Shown: positions 1 to 7,230, numbered from the stretch's first letter. The stretch is DNA of 21,428 nt from UBA9715 sp045614225 (GCA_045614225.1 JAZLCO010000012.1:1-21428), one strand, 5' to 3'. Translations and numbers: made by a program. The notes: a model not told the origin generated them from the letters alone.

Positions 1-71
1 CTCGGGGCTCGGCGACCTGAACAATCACCATGCTAGAGGGGAAGGGCCCTTTTGCAAAGCAGGAGTGTCTC

Positions 72-99
72 CCACCCGCACAGCGGGTGGTTCTTTGTG
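72..99 (+). terminator. Possible plus-strand terminator from a gene left of the window
   Basis: CCACCCGC and GCGGGTGG form an 8-base-pair stem with loop ACA, followed by TTCTTTGTG. The T-tract is imperfect. It would suit a plus-strand gene ending at the left edge; one frame has a stop at 34-36, but too little sequence is present to call that gene. Confidence 0.35.
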
Positions 100-132
100 C
101 CGCGCTGCGCGCGGCACTGGGTTGGTGACCCA
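97..132. other. Two adjacent GC-rich hairpins of unknown role
   Basis: GTGCCGCG (97-104) pairs perfectly with CGCGGCAC (110-117). TGGGT (118-122) pairs with ACCCA (128-132). Neither is followed by a T-run. With the stem at 72-90 they make a chain of structures between the left edge and the guaB terminator. This could be the end of a structured RNA or simply termination clutter; I do not recognise an RNA family. Confidence 0.3.
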
Positions 133-173
133 TGAAAAGAAAAAGAGCCTCCCCGACCATATAGGGAGGCTCT
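131..173 (-). terminator. Rho-independent terminator of guaB
   Basis: AGAGCCTCCC (144-153) and GGGAGGCTCT (164-173) form a perfect 10-base-pair stem with a 10-base loop. Read on the minus strand it is followed by TTTTCTTTTC. It lies 23 bases after the guaB stop, in the correct orientation. Confidence 0.9.
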
Positions 174-195
174 ATTGTTCGTTTCTTGCTTGTGT

Positions 196-1722
196 TTAAT
201 GCCCGATGGAGCTGCCAACGTAGGGCGTCTTGTCCTTCAGCATGACGTCATGGGCGCCGCCTTCAACGATGCTGGTGGACGAGACGACCGTCAACTTGGC
301 CTTCTCCTGCAGCTCGGGAATCGTGATGGCGCCGCAGTTGCACATGGTCGACTTAATCTTGGCGAGCGTAACGGCCACGTTGTCCTTCAGCGGACCAGCG
401 TAGGGCACGTATGAATCGACGCCCTCCTCGAAGGTCATGCCCTTCTTGTCGCCACCCAGGTCGTAACGCTGCCAGTTGCGAGCGCGACTGGAGCCTTCGC
501 CCCAGTACTCCTTCATGTACGAACCGTTGACTTGCACGCGCAGGCTCGGTGCTTCGTCGAAACGTGCGAAGTAGCGGCCGAGCATGACGAAGTCAGAACC
601 CATGGCGAGGGCCAGCGTGATGTGGTGGTCGTAAACGATGCCACCATCGGAGCACAGCGGGATGTAGACGCCGGTTTCCTCGAAGTACTTGTTACGTGCC
701 TTGGCGACCTCGATGGTTGCCGTCGCCTGACCGCGGCCGATGCCCTTCTGCTCACGTGTGATGCAAATCGAACCACCGCCGATACCGATCTTGATGAAGT
801 CGGCACCTGCGTCGGCCAGGAAGCGGAAACCTTCCTCGTCGACAACGTTGCCAGCACCCACCTTGAGGGAGTCGCCGTAATGCTCGCGAATCCAGGCGAT
901 GGTCTTTGCCTGCCAGACCGAGTAACCCTCGGAGCTGTCGATGCACACGACGTCGACGCCCGCCTCAACCAGCGCCGGGACGCGCTCTGCATAGTCGCGG
1001 CTATTGATGCCTGCGCCCACCATGTAGCGCTTATGCTCGTCGAGCATCTCGAGTGGATTGGATTTATGCTGGTCGTAGTCCTTGCGGAAGACCATGTAAG
1101 CCAAGTTGCCATTATCGTCGATAAGCGGCAGCGAGTTGAGCTTGTGTTCCCAGATGATGTCGTTGGCCAGCTTGAGCGATGTGTCGGCCGGCGCGGTGAC
1201 CAGCTTCTCGAGCGGAGTCATGACATCAGCAACCTTGGTGTCGAGGCCCATGCGAGTCAGACGGTAGTCGCGATCGGTCACAATGCCCAGCAGCTTGCCA
1301 TGCGGATTGGCGCCTTCGGTGACGGGCATGGTGGAATGACCAGTGCGCTCGAGCAAATCGACAACATCAGCAAGCGTCATCTCGGGTGACAGGTTGGCAT
1401 CGGACACGACGAAGCCGGCCTTGTAGTCCTTGACGCGGGCGATCATAGCCGCTTGGCTCTCAATGGACTGCGAACCGTAGATAAACGACAGGCCGCCCTC
1501 AGTCGCCAGCGCAATGGCCATCTTGTCGTCGGAAACGGCCTGCATGATAGCCGATACCATGGGCGTGTTCAGGCTGATGGCAGGCTCTTCCTCACCGCGG
1601 CGATATTTGACCAGCGGTGTCTTGAGGCTGACATTCGCTGGAATCGTCTCCTCTGACGTGTAGCCCGGCACCAGCAGGTACTCATTGAATGTGCGAGACG
1701 GTTCGTCGAAGTAAAAAGCCAT
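196..1722 (-). CDS. guaB: Inosine-5'-monophosphate dehydrogenase
   Basis: Oxidises IMP to XMP with NAD+, the committed step to guanine nucleotides, in the cytosol. The 508-residue length is usual. An N-terminal barrel segment is followed by a CBS-pair region (about 100-210, with LLGIVTDRDYR), then the catalytic half. The nucleophile is Cys310 in GIGGGSICITREQKGIGRG, and the mobile flap carries the Arg-Tyr pair in SSRARNWQRY (about 401-410). The GIGGGSICITREQ form, ARNWQRY flap and CNCG segment resemble, from memory, the kinetoplastid-like IMPDH subgroup rather than the usual bacterial GIGPGSICTTR type. The ATG at 1722 is preceded by AAAGGGGAAGG. It is monocistronic, with its own promoter and terminator. 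Family assignment is very secure; the subgroup is recalled, not computed. Confidence 0.97.
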   Translation of the reverse strand: MAFYFDEPSRTFNEYLLVPGYTSEETIPANVSLKTPLVKYRRGEEEPAISLNTPMVSAIMQAVSDDKMAIALATEGGLSFIYGSQSIESQAAMIARVKDYKAGFVVSDANLSPEMTLADVVDLLERTGHSTMPVTEGANPHGKLLGIVTDRDYRLTRMGLDTKVADVMTPLEKLVTAPADTSLKLANDIIWEHKLNSLPLIDDNGNLAYMVFRKDYDQHKSNPLEMLDEHKRYMVGAGINSRDYAERVPALVEAGVDVVCIDSSEGYSVWQAKTIAWIREHYGDSLKVGAGNVVDEEGFRFLADAGADFIKIGIGGGSICITREQKGIGRGQATATIEVAKARNKYFEETGVYIPLCSDGGIVYDHHITLALAMGSDFVMLGRYFARFDEAPSLRVQVNGSYMKEYWGEGSSRARNWQRYDLGGDKKGMTFEEGVDSYVPYAGPLKDNVAVTLAKIKSTMCNCGAITIPELQEKAKLTVVSSTSIVEGGAHDVMLKDKTPYVGSSIGH

Positions 1723-1763
1723 GTGAACGCCTTCCCCTTTGGAGCTCGAAACAAGTTGTTGAC

Positions 1764-1792
1764 ATTATACGCGCCACTGTGGTCATTTGGTC
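1764..1792 (-). promoter_or_regulatory. Probable guaB promoter
   Basis: On the minus strand a perfect -10 TATAAT lies at 1769-1764. The -35 position, 17 bases upstream, reads GACCAA and is weak. Transcription would start near 1757, giving a leader of about 35 bases. No purine riboswitch is visible in the leader. Confidence 0.5.
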
Positions 1793-1881
1793 CCAGAACC
1801 TACCGTTCTGCAATGATTACGCCGCTTGTTCATACCGCCTGCGAACTGCGGAATTGCGAGTTATTCGCATAACTTTTAACT

Positions 1882-1925
1882 CGACAAACACAACGTCCCC
1901 GAGACATCGCTACATCTCGGGGGCG
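1882..1925 (-). terminator. Terminator of the sodium symporter gene
   Basis: CGTCCCCGAGA (1894-1904) pairs with TCTCGGGGGCG (1915-1925), 11 pairs including one G-T, with a 10-base loop. Downstream on the minus strand comes the T-rich TTGTGTTTGTC. It sits 30 bases after the symporter stop. Confidence 0.7.
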
Positions 1926-1954
1926 CTATGACATTACAGTATGTTAGGGAGCGC

Positions 1955-3361
1955 TTACGCTCCACCCATCCACGTCGTGACGACCGGCACCCAGCCCATG
2001 ATCAGAATGACCACGATAAGCACCGGCACGATGTATTTCATGTACACACGGGTCCACTGCGGGAACTTGGCACCTGTGCCCGTATCGGCTTCAGCGATGA
2101 AGTTCTTCCAGCCCCAGCCCTTCTTAGACGTGCAGAACAAGCAGATGATCAGCGCGCCGATGGGCAGCATGTTGTTCGAGAGGATGAAGTCCTCGAGACC
2201 TTGGATGTCGCCAATACCCGGAATTTGGAAACCTGCCCACACGTTGAAGCCGAGCGCGCACGGAAGCGACAGCACGATGAGCAGAACACCGTTGATGGCA
2301 ACGGACTTGGTGCGCGACCAGCCCCATTGGTCCATGGCAAATGCAATAATGCCTTCGAACACGGCGATGATGGTCGAAAGAGCCGCAAAGCTCATGAACA
2401 CGAAGAACAGCGAACACCACAATTGGCCGAGCGGCATCTGCTCGAAGACGCTGGGCAATGTGACGAAGACCAAACCAGGGCCCGAACCCGGCTCAACGCC
2501 GAAAGCGAAGCATGCGGGGAAGATGATGAGGCCGGCCATGAGGGCCACAAACGTGTCGAGGGCGCCGACGCGGATCGACTCGCCCATGAGCGAGCGGTCC
2601 TTGCCGATGTAGCTACCGAAGATAAGCATCGAGCCGATGCCGAGCGACATAGTGAAGAACGCTTGACCCATGGCCGCATAAGCCGCCTGGCCGAAATTGG
2701 CAAGTTGCTCACCAAGCGTGGCGCCTGCAAACAGCTTTCCGAAATCGGGAATCAAATAGAATGCCAGGCCTTCGCCAGCTCCTTCGAGCGTAACCGAGCG
2801 AACGCACAGCAAAGCAAGTACTGCAAGCAGGCAGACCATCATGACTTTGGTGACGCGCTCGACGCCCTTCTGCAAACCAGCCGCGCAGCATGCAAGGCCG
2901 ATGACGATGACAACCATCATCCAGAAGATCAGCTCTCCGGGGTTCGAGAGTAACGCGCCGAACACATTGCCCACGCCCTCAGCCGTCTGGCCGACGAACG
3001 CGCCTGTCGCGCTCTTGTACACGTATGCAAGCATCCAGCCAGCCACGACGGTGTAGAACATCATGAGCAGGATGCAACCGCAATAGCTCAGCCATTTGGC
3101 GAAATGCCATTTGGAACCTTTCGGCTCAAGAACATCGTATGCACGTGCCGCCGATTTCTGGCTTGCACGGCCTACGGCAAACTCCATAACCAGAATGGGC
3201 AAACTGAAAGCAATGAGAAGGATGATGTACATGACGACGAACGCCGCACCGCCGTATTCACCGGTGATGTACGGGAACCTCCAGACATTGCCCAAGCCAA
3301 TCGCGCATCCTGCACTGATGAGCAGAAAGCCGAGACGGCTTGCAAAACGTTCTCGTTCCAT
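1955..3361 (-). CDS. Sodium-dependent transporter, NSS (SNF) family
   Basis: Integral membrane Na+ symporter of the LeuT fold, likely for an amino acid such as tryptophan or tyrosine; the substrate cannot be read from sequence. The 468 residues match bacterial NSS proteins. TM1 carries the hallmark GCAIGLGNVWRFPYITGEYGG (about 18-38), whose unwound part binds Na+ and substrate in LeuT. TM6 has FTMSLGIGSMLIFGSY. About eleven to twelve hydrophobic segments run to the short C-terminal tail. The ATG at 3361 has AAGGGGAG eight bases upstream. It lies 108 bases downstream of the aminopeptidase gene with no clear terminator between them, so partial co-transcription is possible; an amino-acid importer beside a peptidase is a sensible pairing. 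Confidence 0.93.
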   Translation of the reverse strand: MERERFASRLGFLLISAGCAIGLGNVWRFPYITGEYGGAAFVVMYIILLIAFSLPILVMEFAVGRASQKSAARAYDVLEPKGSKWHFAKWLSYCGCILLMMFYTVVAGWMLAYVYKSATGAFVGQTAEGVGNVFGALLSNPGELIFWMMVVIVIGLACCAAGLQKGVERVTKVMMVCLLAVLALLCVRSVTLEGAGEGLAFYLIPDFGKLFAGATLGEQLANFGQAAYAAMGQAFFTMSLGIGSMLIFGSYIGKDRSLMGESIRVGALDTFVALMAGLIIFPACFAFGVEPGSGPGLVFVTLPSVFEQMPLGQLWCSLFFVFMSFAALSTIIAVFEGIIAFAMDQWGWSRTKSVAINGVLLIVLSLPCALGFNVWAGFQIPGIGDIQGLEDFILSNNMLPIGALIICLFCTSKKGWGWKNFIAEADTGTGAKFPQWTRVYMKYIVPVLIVVILIMGWVPVVTTWMGGA

Positions 3362-3400
3362 AATTAGACTCCCCTTGTCAATTCATTCCCTACCGCAATT

Positions 3401-3431
3401 ATTGTAACCGAGGCGTACATCCAAAAGCCAA
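3401..3431 (-). promoter_or_regulatory. Possible promoter of the sodium symporter gene
   Basis: On the minus strand a -10 TACAAT lies at 3406-3401. The best -35 is TTGGCT with a long 19-base spacer. The leader would be about 34 bases. A TTGACA also occurs closer to the start but has no matching -10. Confidence 0.35.
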
Positions 3432-3469
3432 CCCCGGCATTTACATAGTGTTTGCGAGCGCGCTCGATT

Positions 3470-4933
3470 TTACAGCGCAGGAACGCGCGTGCTCGGACCG
3501 GCATCGAGCAAGAACGCCAGATAGCCCTTGTAGGCTTCATACAGGTCGGCCTTGCTCACAACCTCCCAAGGCGCATGCATCGAGAGCACGGCAACGCCGC
3601 TGTCGATAACGTCCATCTCGTACTTGGCGGGCAGATAAGCGATGGTTCCGCCGCCGCCCACATCGACCCTGCCAAGCTCGGCGGTCTGGAACGACACATC
3701 GGCATCGTCCATGATGCGGCGGATGCGCGCGACGTACTCGGCCGACGCATCGTTGCTGCCCGACTTGCCACGGGAACCCGTGTATTTGTTGAACACGAGG
3801 CCATGGCCCATGTAGGCTGCATTGTTCGGCTCGAAAACACTTGCATAAGCGGGGTCGAGCCCGGCCGACACATCACTCGACAGCATGCTCGATGCTGCCA
3901 GGGCGCGGCGCAGATTGATATCGCCACCTTCGCCTGCAAGCTCCATCAACACAGCAATGACGTTCTCGAAGAACTGTGAAGCCATGCCCGTGGCACCAAC
4001 GCTGCCGATTTCTTCCTTGTCGACGAGCACGGTGATTGCGGTGCGCTTTGGAGTTTCGTCGAGCGCCAGCTGCGCAACGAGCGACGGGTAGGCGCACGAC
4101 GAGTCGTCGTGTCCGTAACCCAGAATCATCGAGCGATCGAAGCCGAGGTCGCGAGCACGCCCAGCGGGAACCACTTCGATTTCGGCGGACAGGAAATCCT
4201 CTTCCTCGATATCGTATTTCTCAGCAAGCAACTTGAGCGCGTACGCTTTGACCGGCTCCTTCGCTGCCAGCTTCTCAATTTCTGTTTTGTCGGCGTCGTC
4301 CTTTTTAGCTATCTCGTCATCTATCACGAGGGGACGCCCTCCCACCAGCACGTCGAGATCTTCGCCCGCGACAGCTTCCGACGCCTTCTTCTGCATTTGG
4401 TCTTTGGCGAGGTGGATCAGCAGATCAGACACGCAGAACACGGGGTCACCCTCATCTTCGCCCACGTTGATCGGCACGACACTGCCATCTTTCTTGGCAA
4501 CGACGCCGTGCAATGCAAGCGGAATCGTAACCCACTGGTAGTGCTTGATGCCGCCGTAGTAATGCGTATCGAAATGCAGCAACTCGTTGCGTTCGAACAG
4601 CGGATTCTGCTTGAGGTCGAGGCGCGGGGAATCGATGTGCGCACCCAAGATGTTGAAGCCGCCAACGAGCGGCTCTTCGCCCAGATGCACAAGGATAACC
4701 GCTTTGCCATGCGTCTGTGCGTAGACCTTGTCGCCCGGCTTGAGGGCGCGACCCTCGTCGAATGCCTGATACAAGTCTTGGTAGCCGGCCTCTTCAGCGA
4801 GTTCGATCGAAGCGCGGGCGATTTCGCGCTCGGTCTTGTTCGTTGAAATGAAATCGATGTACTCTGCTGCGAACTTCTCGACTTCCTCGAGCGCCTTCGC
4901 GTCGTATTTCTTCCAAGCTGATTCGGTTTTCAT
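3470..4933 (-). CDS. M18 family aminopeptidase (aspartyl aminopeptidase-like)
   Basis: Cytosolic two-metal exopeptidase that trims N-terminal residues from peptides. With the ATG at 4933 it has 487 residues, in the family range. Metal and catalytic motifs appear in order: His99 in LGAHIDSPRLDLK, Asp276 region in GYGHDDSSCAY, the catalytic Glu pair in DKEEIGSVGATG (about 305-316), Asp354 in SSDVSAGLDP and His453 in SMHAPWE. A GTG five codons upstream (4948) would extend the frame, but GAAAGGA lies six bases before the ATG, so the ATG is chosen. The insert near 185-235 is rich in Lys, Glu and Asp, as often in the domain that shapes the M18 oligomer. It has its own TATAAT promoter. Confidence 0.93.
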   Translation of the reverse strand: MKTESAWKKYDAKALEEVEKFAAEYIDFISTNKTEREIARASIELAEEAGYQDLYQAFDEGRALKPGDKVYAQTHGKAVILVHLGEEPLVGGFNILGAHIDSPRLDLKQNPLFERNELLHFDTHYYGGIKHYQWVTIPLALHGVVAKKDGSVVPINVGEDEGDPVFCVSDLLIHLAKDQMQKKASEAVAGEDLDVLVGGRPLVIDDEIAKKDDADKTEIEKLAAKEPVKAYALKLLAEKYDIEEEDFLSAEIEVVPAGRARDLGFDRSMILGYGHDDSSCAYPSLVAQLALDETPKRTAITVLVDKEEIGSVGATGMASQFFENVIAVLMELAGEGGDINLRRALAASSMLSSDVSAGLDPAYASVFEPNNAAYMGHGLVFNKYTGSRGKSGSNDASAEYVARIRRIMDDADVSFQTAELGRVDVGGGGTIAYLPAKYEMDVIDSGVAVLSMHAPWEVVSKADLYEAYKGYLAFLLDAGPSTRVPAL

Positions 4934-4966
4934 TGACAATCCTTTCACGCGTTTCCGTTCGCGCCC

Positions 4967-4995
4967 ATTATAAATAACCGAAAAGGGACTGTCCC
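4967..4995 (-). promoter_or_regulatory. Promoter of the M18 aminopeptidase gene
   Basis: On the minus strand -35 GGGACA (4995-4990) and a perfect -10 TATAAT (4972-4967) are separated by 17 bases. Transcription would begin about 27 bases before the ATG. The -35 overlaps the dyad at 4983-4997. Confidence 0.6.
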
Positions 4996-4997
4996 TT
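4983..4997. repeat. Perfect dyad AAGGGAC-T-GTCCCTT
   Basis: Seven-base arms around a single central T. It overlaps the -35 box of the aminopeptidase promoter, so it could be an operator. It could equally be a dispersed intergenic motif; this cannot be decided from one window. Confidence 0.5.
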
Positions 4998-5017
4998 CTT
5001 GGTTGGCATTCGTTTGG

Positions 5018-5035
5018 TATCTAAGATTATCTAAG
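5018..5035. repeat. Two direct TATCTAAG repeats, 10-base phased
   Basis: TATCTAAG occurs at 5018-5025 and 5028-5035, one helical turn apart, and an inverted CTTAG follows. They lie in the divergent region between the aminopeptidase gene and hsp20, about 60 bases before CIRCE. A regulator site is possible but unproven. Confidence 0.3.
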
Positions 5036-5093
5036 CCTTAGTGACTCATGTTTCTTACGGAAAGGTAACGTAAATTTTAACAAACGGTGATGA

Positions 5094-5120
5094 TTAGCAC
5101 TCTCGCGTTGACAGTGCTAA
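5094..5120. promoter_or_regulatory. CIRCE element (HrcA operator)
   Basis: TTAGCACTC, nine bases, then CAGTGCTAA. This matches the canonical TTAGCACTC-N9-GAGTGCTAA with a single change in the right arm. CIRCE binds the HrcA repressor and normally controls groES-groEL and dnaK. Here it controls a small heat-shock gene. Confidence 0.93.
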
Positions 5121-5136
5121 TTCAGCGACTTATAAC
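5108..5136 (+). promoter_or_regulatory. hsp20 promoter, overlapped by CIRCE
   Basis: -35 TTGACA (5108-5113), a 17-base spacer and -10 TATAAC (5131-5136). The -35 lies inside CIRCE and its last two bases begin the right half-site, so HrcA binding would block RNA polymerase directly. The leader to the ATG at 5199 is about 55 bases. Confidence 0.85.
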
Positions 5137-5198
5137 ACTATCAGACCAACGAACCGGGGCTCGCAACCAGGCCCCGCCACGAAAGGAAGATGAGAATT

Positions 5199-5639
5199 AT
5201 GGCAATGATCGTACCGCGTAGACACCGTGACCCGTTTGATATGTTCCTGTCCGATCCGTTCGATACATTCTTCGGACATGCCCCCGTGCAGCAGTCGACT
5301 CCGAACCTGATGCGCACTGACATCAAGGAGCTCGATGATCGCATCGACATCGTCATTGACCTGCCCGGTTTCGACAAGGAGAACGTCTCGGCCGAACTGA
5401 AAGAAGGCATGCTGACCGTCACCGCACACACCGAGACTGAGACCGACGAGGACAAGGGCACGTACGTGCGCAAGGAGCGCTTCACCGGACGTTGCAGCCG
5501 CTCGTTCTATGTCGGCGATGACATCGAAGAGGCCGACATCAAGGCCAAGTTCGACAACGGCACGCTGCAGATCACCGTACCAAAGAAGGTCGAGCAGCCC
5601 AAGCTTGAAGAGCCGCACACCATCGCCATCGAAGGCTAA
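5199..5639 (+). CDS. hsp20: Small heat-shock protein, Hsp20 / alpha-crystallin family
   Basis: ATP-independent holdase that keeps unfolding proteins soluble under stress, in the cytosol. The 146 residues fit the family. An N-terminal arm rich in Phe, Pro and Asp (PFDMFLSDPFDTFFG) precedes the alpha-crystallin domain (about 33-130), with DIVIDLPGFDKENV at its start and KAKFDNGTLQITVPK at its end. The C-terminal IAI in HTIAIEG is the I-x-I motif used for oligomer contacts. Two upstream in-frame codons compete: the ATG at 5190 abuts AAAGGAAG and is too close, whereas the ATG at 5199 is nine bases from it and is chosen. Expression is predicted to be HrcA-repressed through the upstream CIRCE. It appears monocistronic. 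Confidence 0.95.
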   Translation: MAMIVPRRHRDPFDMFLSDPFDTFFGHAPVQQSTPNLMRTDIKELDDRIDIVIDLPGFDKENVSAELKEGMLTVTAHTETETDEDKGTYVRKERFTGRCSRSFYVGDDIEEADIKAKFDNGTLQITVPKKVEQPKLEEPHTIAIEG

Positions 5640-5647
5640 CAAACACG

Positions 5648-5681
5648 GGCGCGGCCCGTCCCTCCCCTTGCGGGCCGCGCC
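5648..5681 (+). terminator. GC-rich hairpin after hsp20
   Basis: GGCGCGGCCCG and CGGGCCGCGCC form a perfect 11-base-pair stem with a 12-base loop, starting nine bases after the hsp20 stop. No T-run follows, so it may stabilise the 3' end or act together with the stronger terminator downstream. Confidence 0.5.
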
Positions 5682-5751
5682 GCCACACTAGATGGCATCC
5701 CTTTCTCGATTACCCGAAGCCGGCTTCCCCCTCCTCCAAGCCGGCATGAAA

Positions 5752-5782
5752 GGCACCCGCTCCCCCGGGTGCCTTTTCTTTT
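5752..5782 (+). terminator. Strong rho-independent terminator of hsp20
   Basis: GGCACCCG (5752-5759) pairs with CGGGTGCC (5766-5773) around a six-base loop, followed by TTTTCTTTT. Confidence 0.9.
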
Positions 5783-5803
5783 ACCGAAAGAGCACATTGG
5801 ATG

Positions 5804-5836
5804 TTATTGCGAAAGCATTCGATCCTTGCGCAATAA
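5804..5836. promoter_or_regulatory. Inverted repeat upstream of the NUDIX gene
   Basis: TTATTGCG (5804-5811) and CGCAATAA (5829-5836) are perfect inverted arms 17 bases apart, ending 35 bases before the NUDIX start. The arms contain a weak -35-like TTGCGA and an AT-rich -10-like stretch, so the dyad probably overlaps the promoter. An operator or an mRNA hairpin are both possible. Confidence 0.4.
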
Positions 5837-5871
5837 TTAGGGAAACACTGCCGAGTTGATAGGAGCGCGTT

Positions 5872-6507
5872 ATGGAAACGCCGAAACTGGTTGCCATCGA
5901 ACAGCAGACAGGTGGCTGGGTGAAGAAGCACGTGCTCAAATACGAGATGCCCGACGGCACGATGCATGACTACCACTGCGCCACGCGTCGCTCAGCCGAC
6001 GAGTTTCGAGCTGGGCTCGAACGCAACGCGCGTGTGAGCGAAGCAGTCATGAACGGCCTGAGAGCACCCGACGAGCCGTTCACGCCTGATGCCGTATGCA
6101 TCGTTGCAAAGACTCCACGTGACACACTCGTCATGATCCGCGAATTCCGCTATCCGCTGAACAGCTGGTGCGTCGCGTTCCCTGCAGGCCTTATCGATGC
6201 TGGTGAGGATTTCGCCACAAGCGCAGCCCGCGAGCTTCGAGAGGAAACCGGCTACACGCTCGTACCGGGATCGACCGTTCGCGCACTGCCCCAACCAGGC
6301 TACTCGTCAACAGGATTGACCGACGAGACCGTACAGGTTGTTTTCGTCGAAGCGGAAAAGACATGCGCGCCTGCTCGCGAAGGAAATGAACTCATCGAAG
6401 TTTTCGAGTTGCCGATTGCGGATGCACGCAAGTTCCTCGACGACAACGAATTGCCCATCGGTACACGTGCTCAACTGATATTGGAGTTGTTCGCGCTTCA
6501 GGCGTAG
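5872..6507 (+). CDS. NUDIX hydrolase, ADP-ribose pyrophosphatase-like
   Basis: Cleaves a nucleoside diphosphate linked to another moiety; the best guess is ADP-ribose or a related nucleotide sugar, in the cytosol. The full NUDIX box G-x5-E-x7-REUxEExGU is present at 106-128 (G106, E112, R120-E121, E124-E125, G127). It follows IREFRYP, a segment typical of ADP-ribose pyrophosphatases, and GLTDET lies beyond it. The 211 residues are usual for the family. The ATG at 5872 has AGGAG six bases upstream. The gene ends 3 bases from the stop of the convergent isochorismatase-type gene, and I see no terminator in the gap. Exact substrate is inference. Confidence 0.9.
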   Translation: METPKLVAIEQQTGGWVKKHVLKYEMPDGTMHDYHCATRRSADEFRAGLERNARVSEAVMNGLRAPDEPFTPDAVCIVAKTPRDTLVMIREFRYPLNSWCVAFPAGLIDAGEDFATSAARELREETGYTLVPGSTVRALPQPGYSSTGLTDETVQVVFVEAEKTCAPAREGNELIEVFELPIADARKFLDDNELPIGTRAQLILELFALQA

Positions 6508-6510
6508 CGG

Positions 6511-7215
6511 CTATTCAGCAAGCTCCGACGTTTCGACCTCAGAAGCGGGCTCTTCAGCCTTAGACTCTTCCACCTCGGGAGCCAGATCGTCAGCTTCCGC
6601 CTCTTCTACTTCGCCGGACTCTTCGGCCTCGTCTGCTTCTTCAACTTGCGTAGCTTGATCGCGGTTGATTACCCTGATCTGCAGGCCTTCCATGATGTCG
6701 AAAGCCTTCTCGTTCATGATCGGATCGGGCGCAGCAGTGCATGCGGCGTCAACGATAATCGGAACATTCGGACAAGCCGTCCGCGCGATGACCGCGTTTG
6801 ACAGCACACACATGTTGGACACCAATCCCACAAGCTCGATGCTCTCGAACGGCGCAGCGCCGATGCGCTCGGCAACTGCTTGGCGCTTCATCAGACGCTC
6901 GAATAGTGCCGTCGATCCAAACGTTGGCTTCAAGAACACGTCATCGGAATCGTGCAGCTTTGTCGCCACCTGTCCGTACAGCTCGTGGCCATCAGTGCCT
7001 TCAATGCAATGCGGAATGGGCAGGTTCATGCCCTCAAATGTTTCAAGATAGTCCTTGTGATGCGTGTCATACGTGAATGCGATATGGTCAGCCGCTTCAC
7101 GGTATTCGTCGATTTTCTTCGCGATGCGTTCGTCGAGCAGCTCGGCACCTTCGAAACCCAACGCCCCGTCGACGAAGTCGTTCTGATAGTCGACGACAAT
7201 CAGCAAACGCTTCAT
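6511..7215 (-). CDS. Isochorismatase / nicotinamidase-type cysteine hydrolase with acidic C-terminal tail
   Basis: Cysteine hydrolase of the isochorismatase superfamily. The catalytic triad is visible: Asp9 in VVDYQNDF, Lys96 in FLKPTFGS and Cys136 in SNMCVLSNA. Asp50, His52 and His53 (TYDTHH) resemble the metal-binding DxH of nicotinamidases, so nicotinamide deamidation is a reasonable but unproven reaction. The core ends near residue 188. Residues 190-234 are an acidic, Ala-Glu-rich low-complexity tail that the family normally lacks. The ATG at 7215 follows GAGGGGAAAAACA; a TTG at 7242 would add nine residues but has no better ribosome site. The acidic tail could affect solubility or partner binding. 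Confidence 0.88.
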   Translation of the reverse strand: MKRLLIVVDYQNDFVDGALGFEGAELLDERIAKKIDEYREAADHIAFTYDTHHKDYLETFEGMNLPIPHCIEGTDGHELYGQVATKLHDSDDVFLKPTFGSTALFERLMKRQAVAERIGAAPFESIELVGLVSNMCVLSNAVIARTACPNVPIIVDAACTAAPDPIMNEKAFDIMEGLQIRVINRDQATQVEEADEAEESGEVEEAEADDLAPEVEESKAEEPASEVETSELAE

Positions 7216-7230
7216 TGTTTTTCCCCTCGA

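Noticed and set aside
1..31. Minus-strand ATG at 31 as the start of a gene running off the left edge
   Set aside because: Only ten codons are visible, with no ribosome site and no recognisable sequence.
1928..2953. A 341-codon open frame on the plus strand opposite the sodium symporter
   Set aside because: It mirrors the symporter gene, is extremely rich in His, Asp, Glu and Arg, has no ribosome site and matches no family. The symporter on the other strand is unambiguous.
3453..3465. Self-complementary CGAGCGCGCTCG near the aminopeptidase stop as a terminator
   Set aside because: The usable stem is only four base pairs, and the minus strand has no T-run after it.
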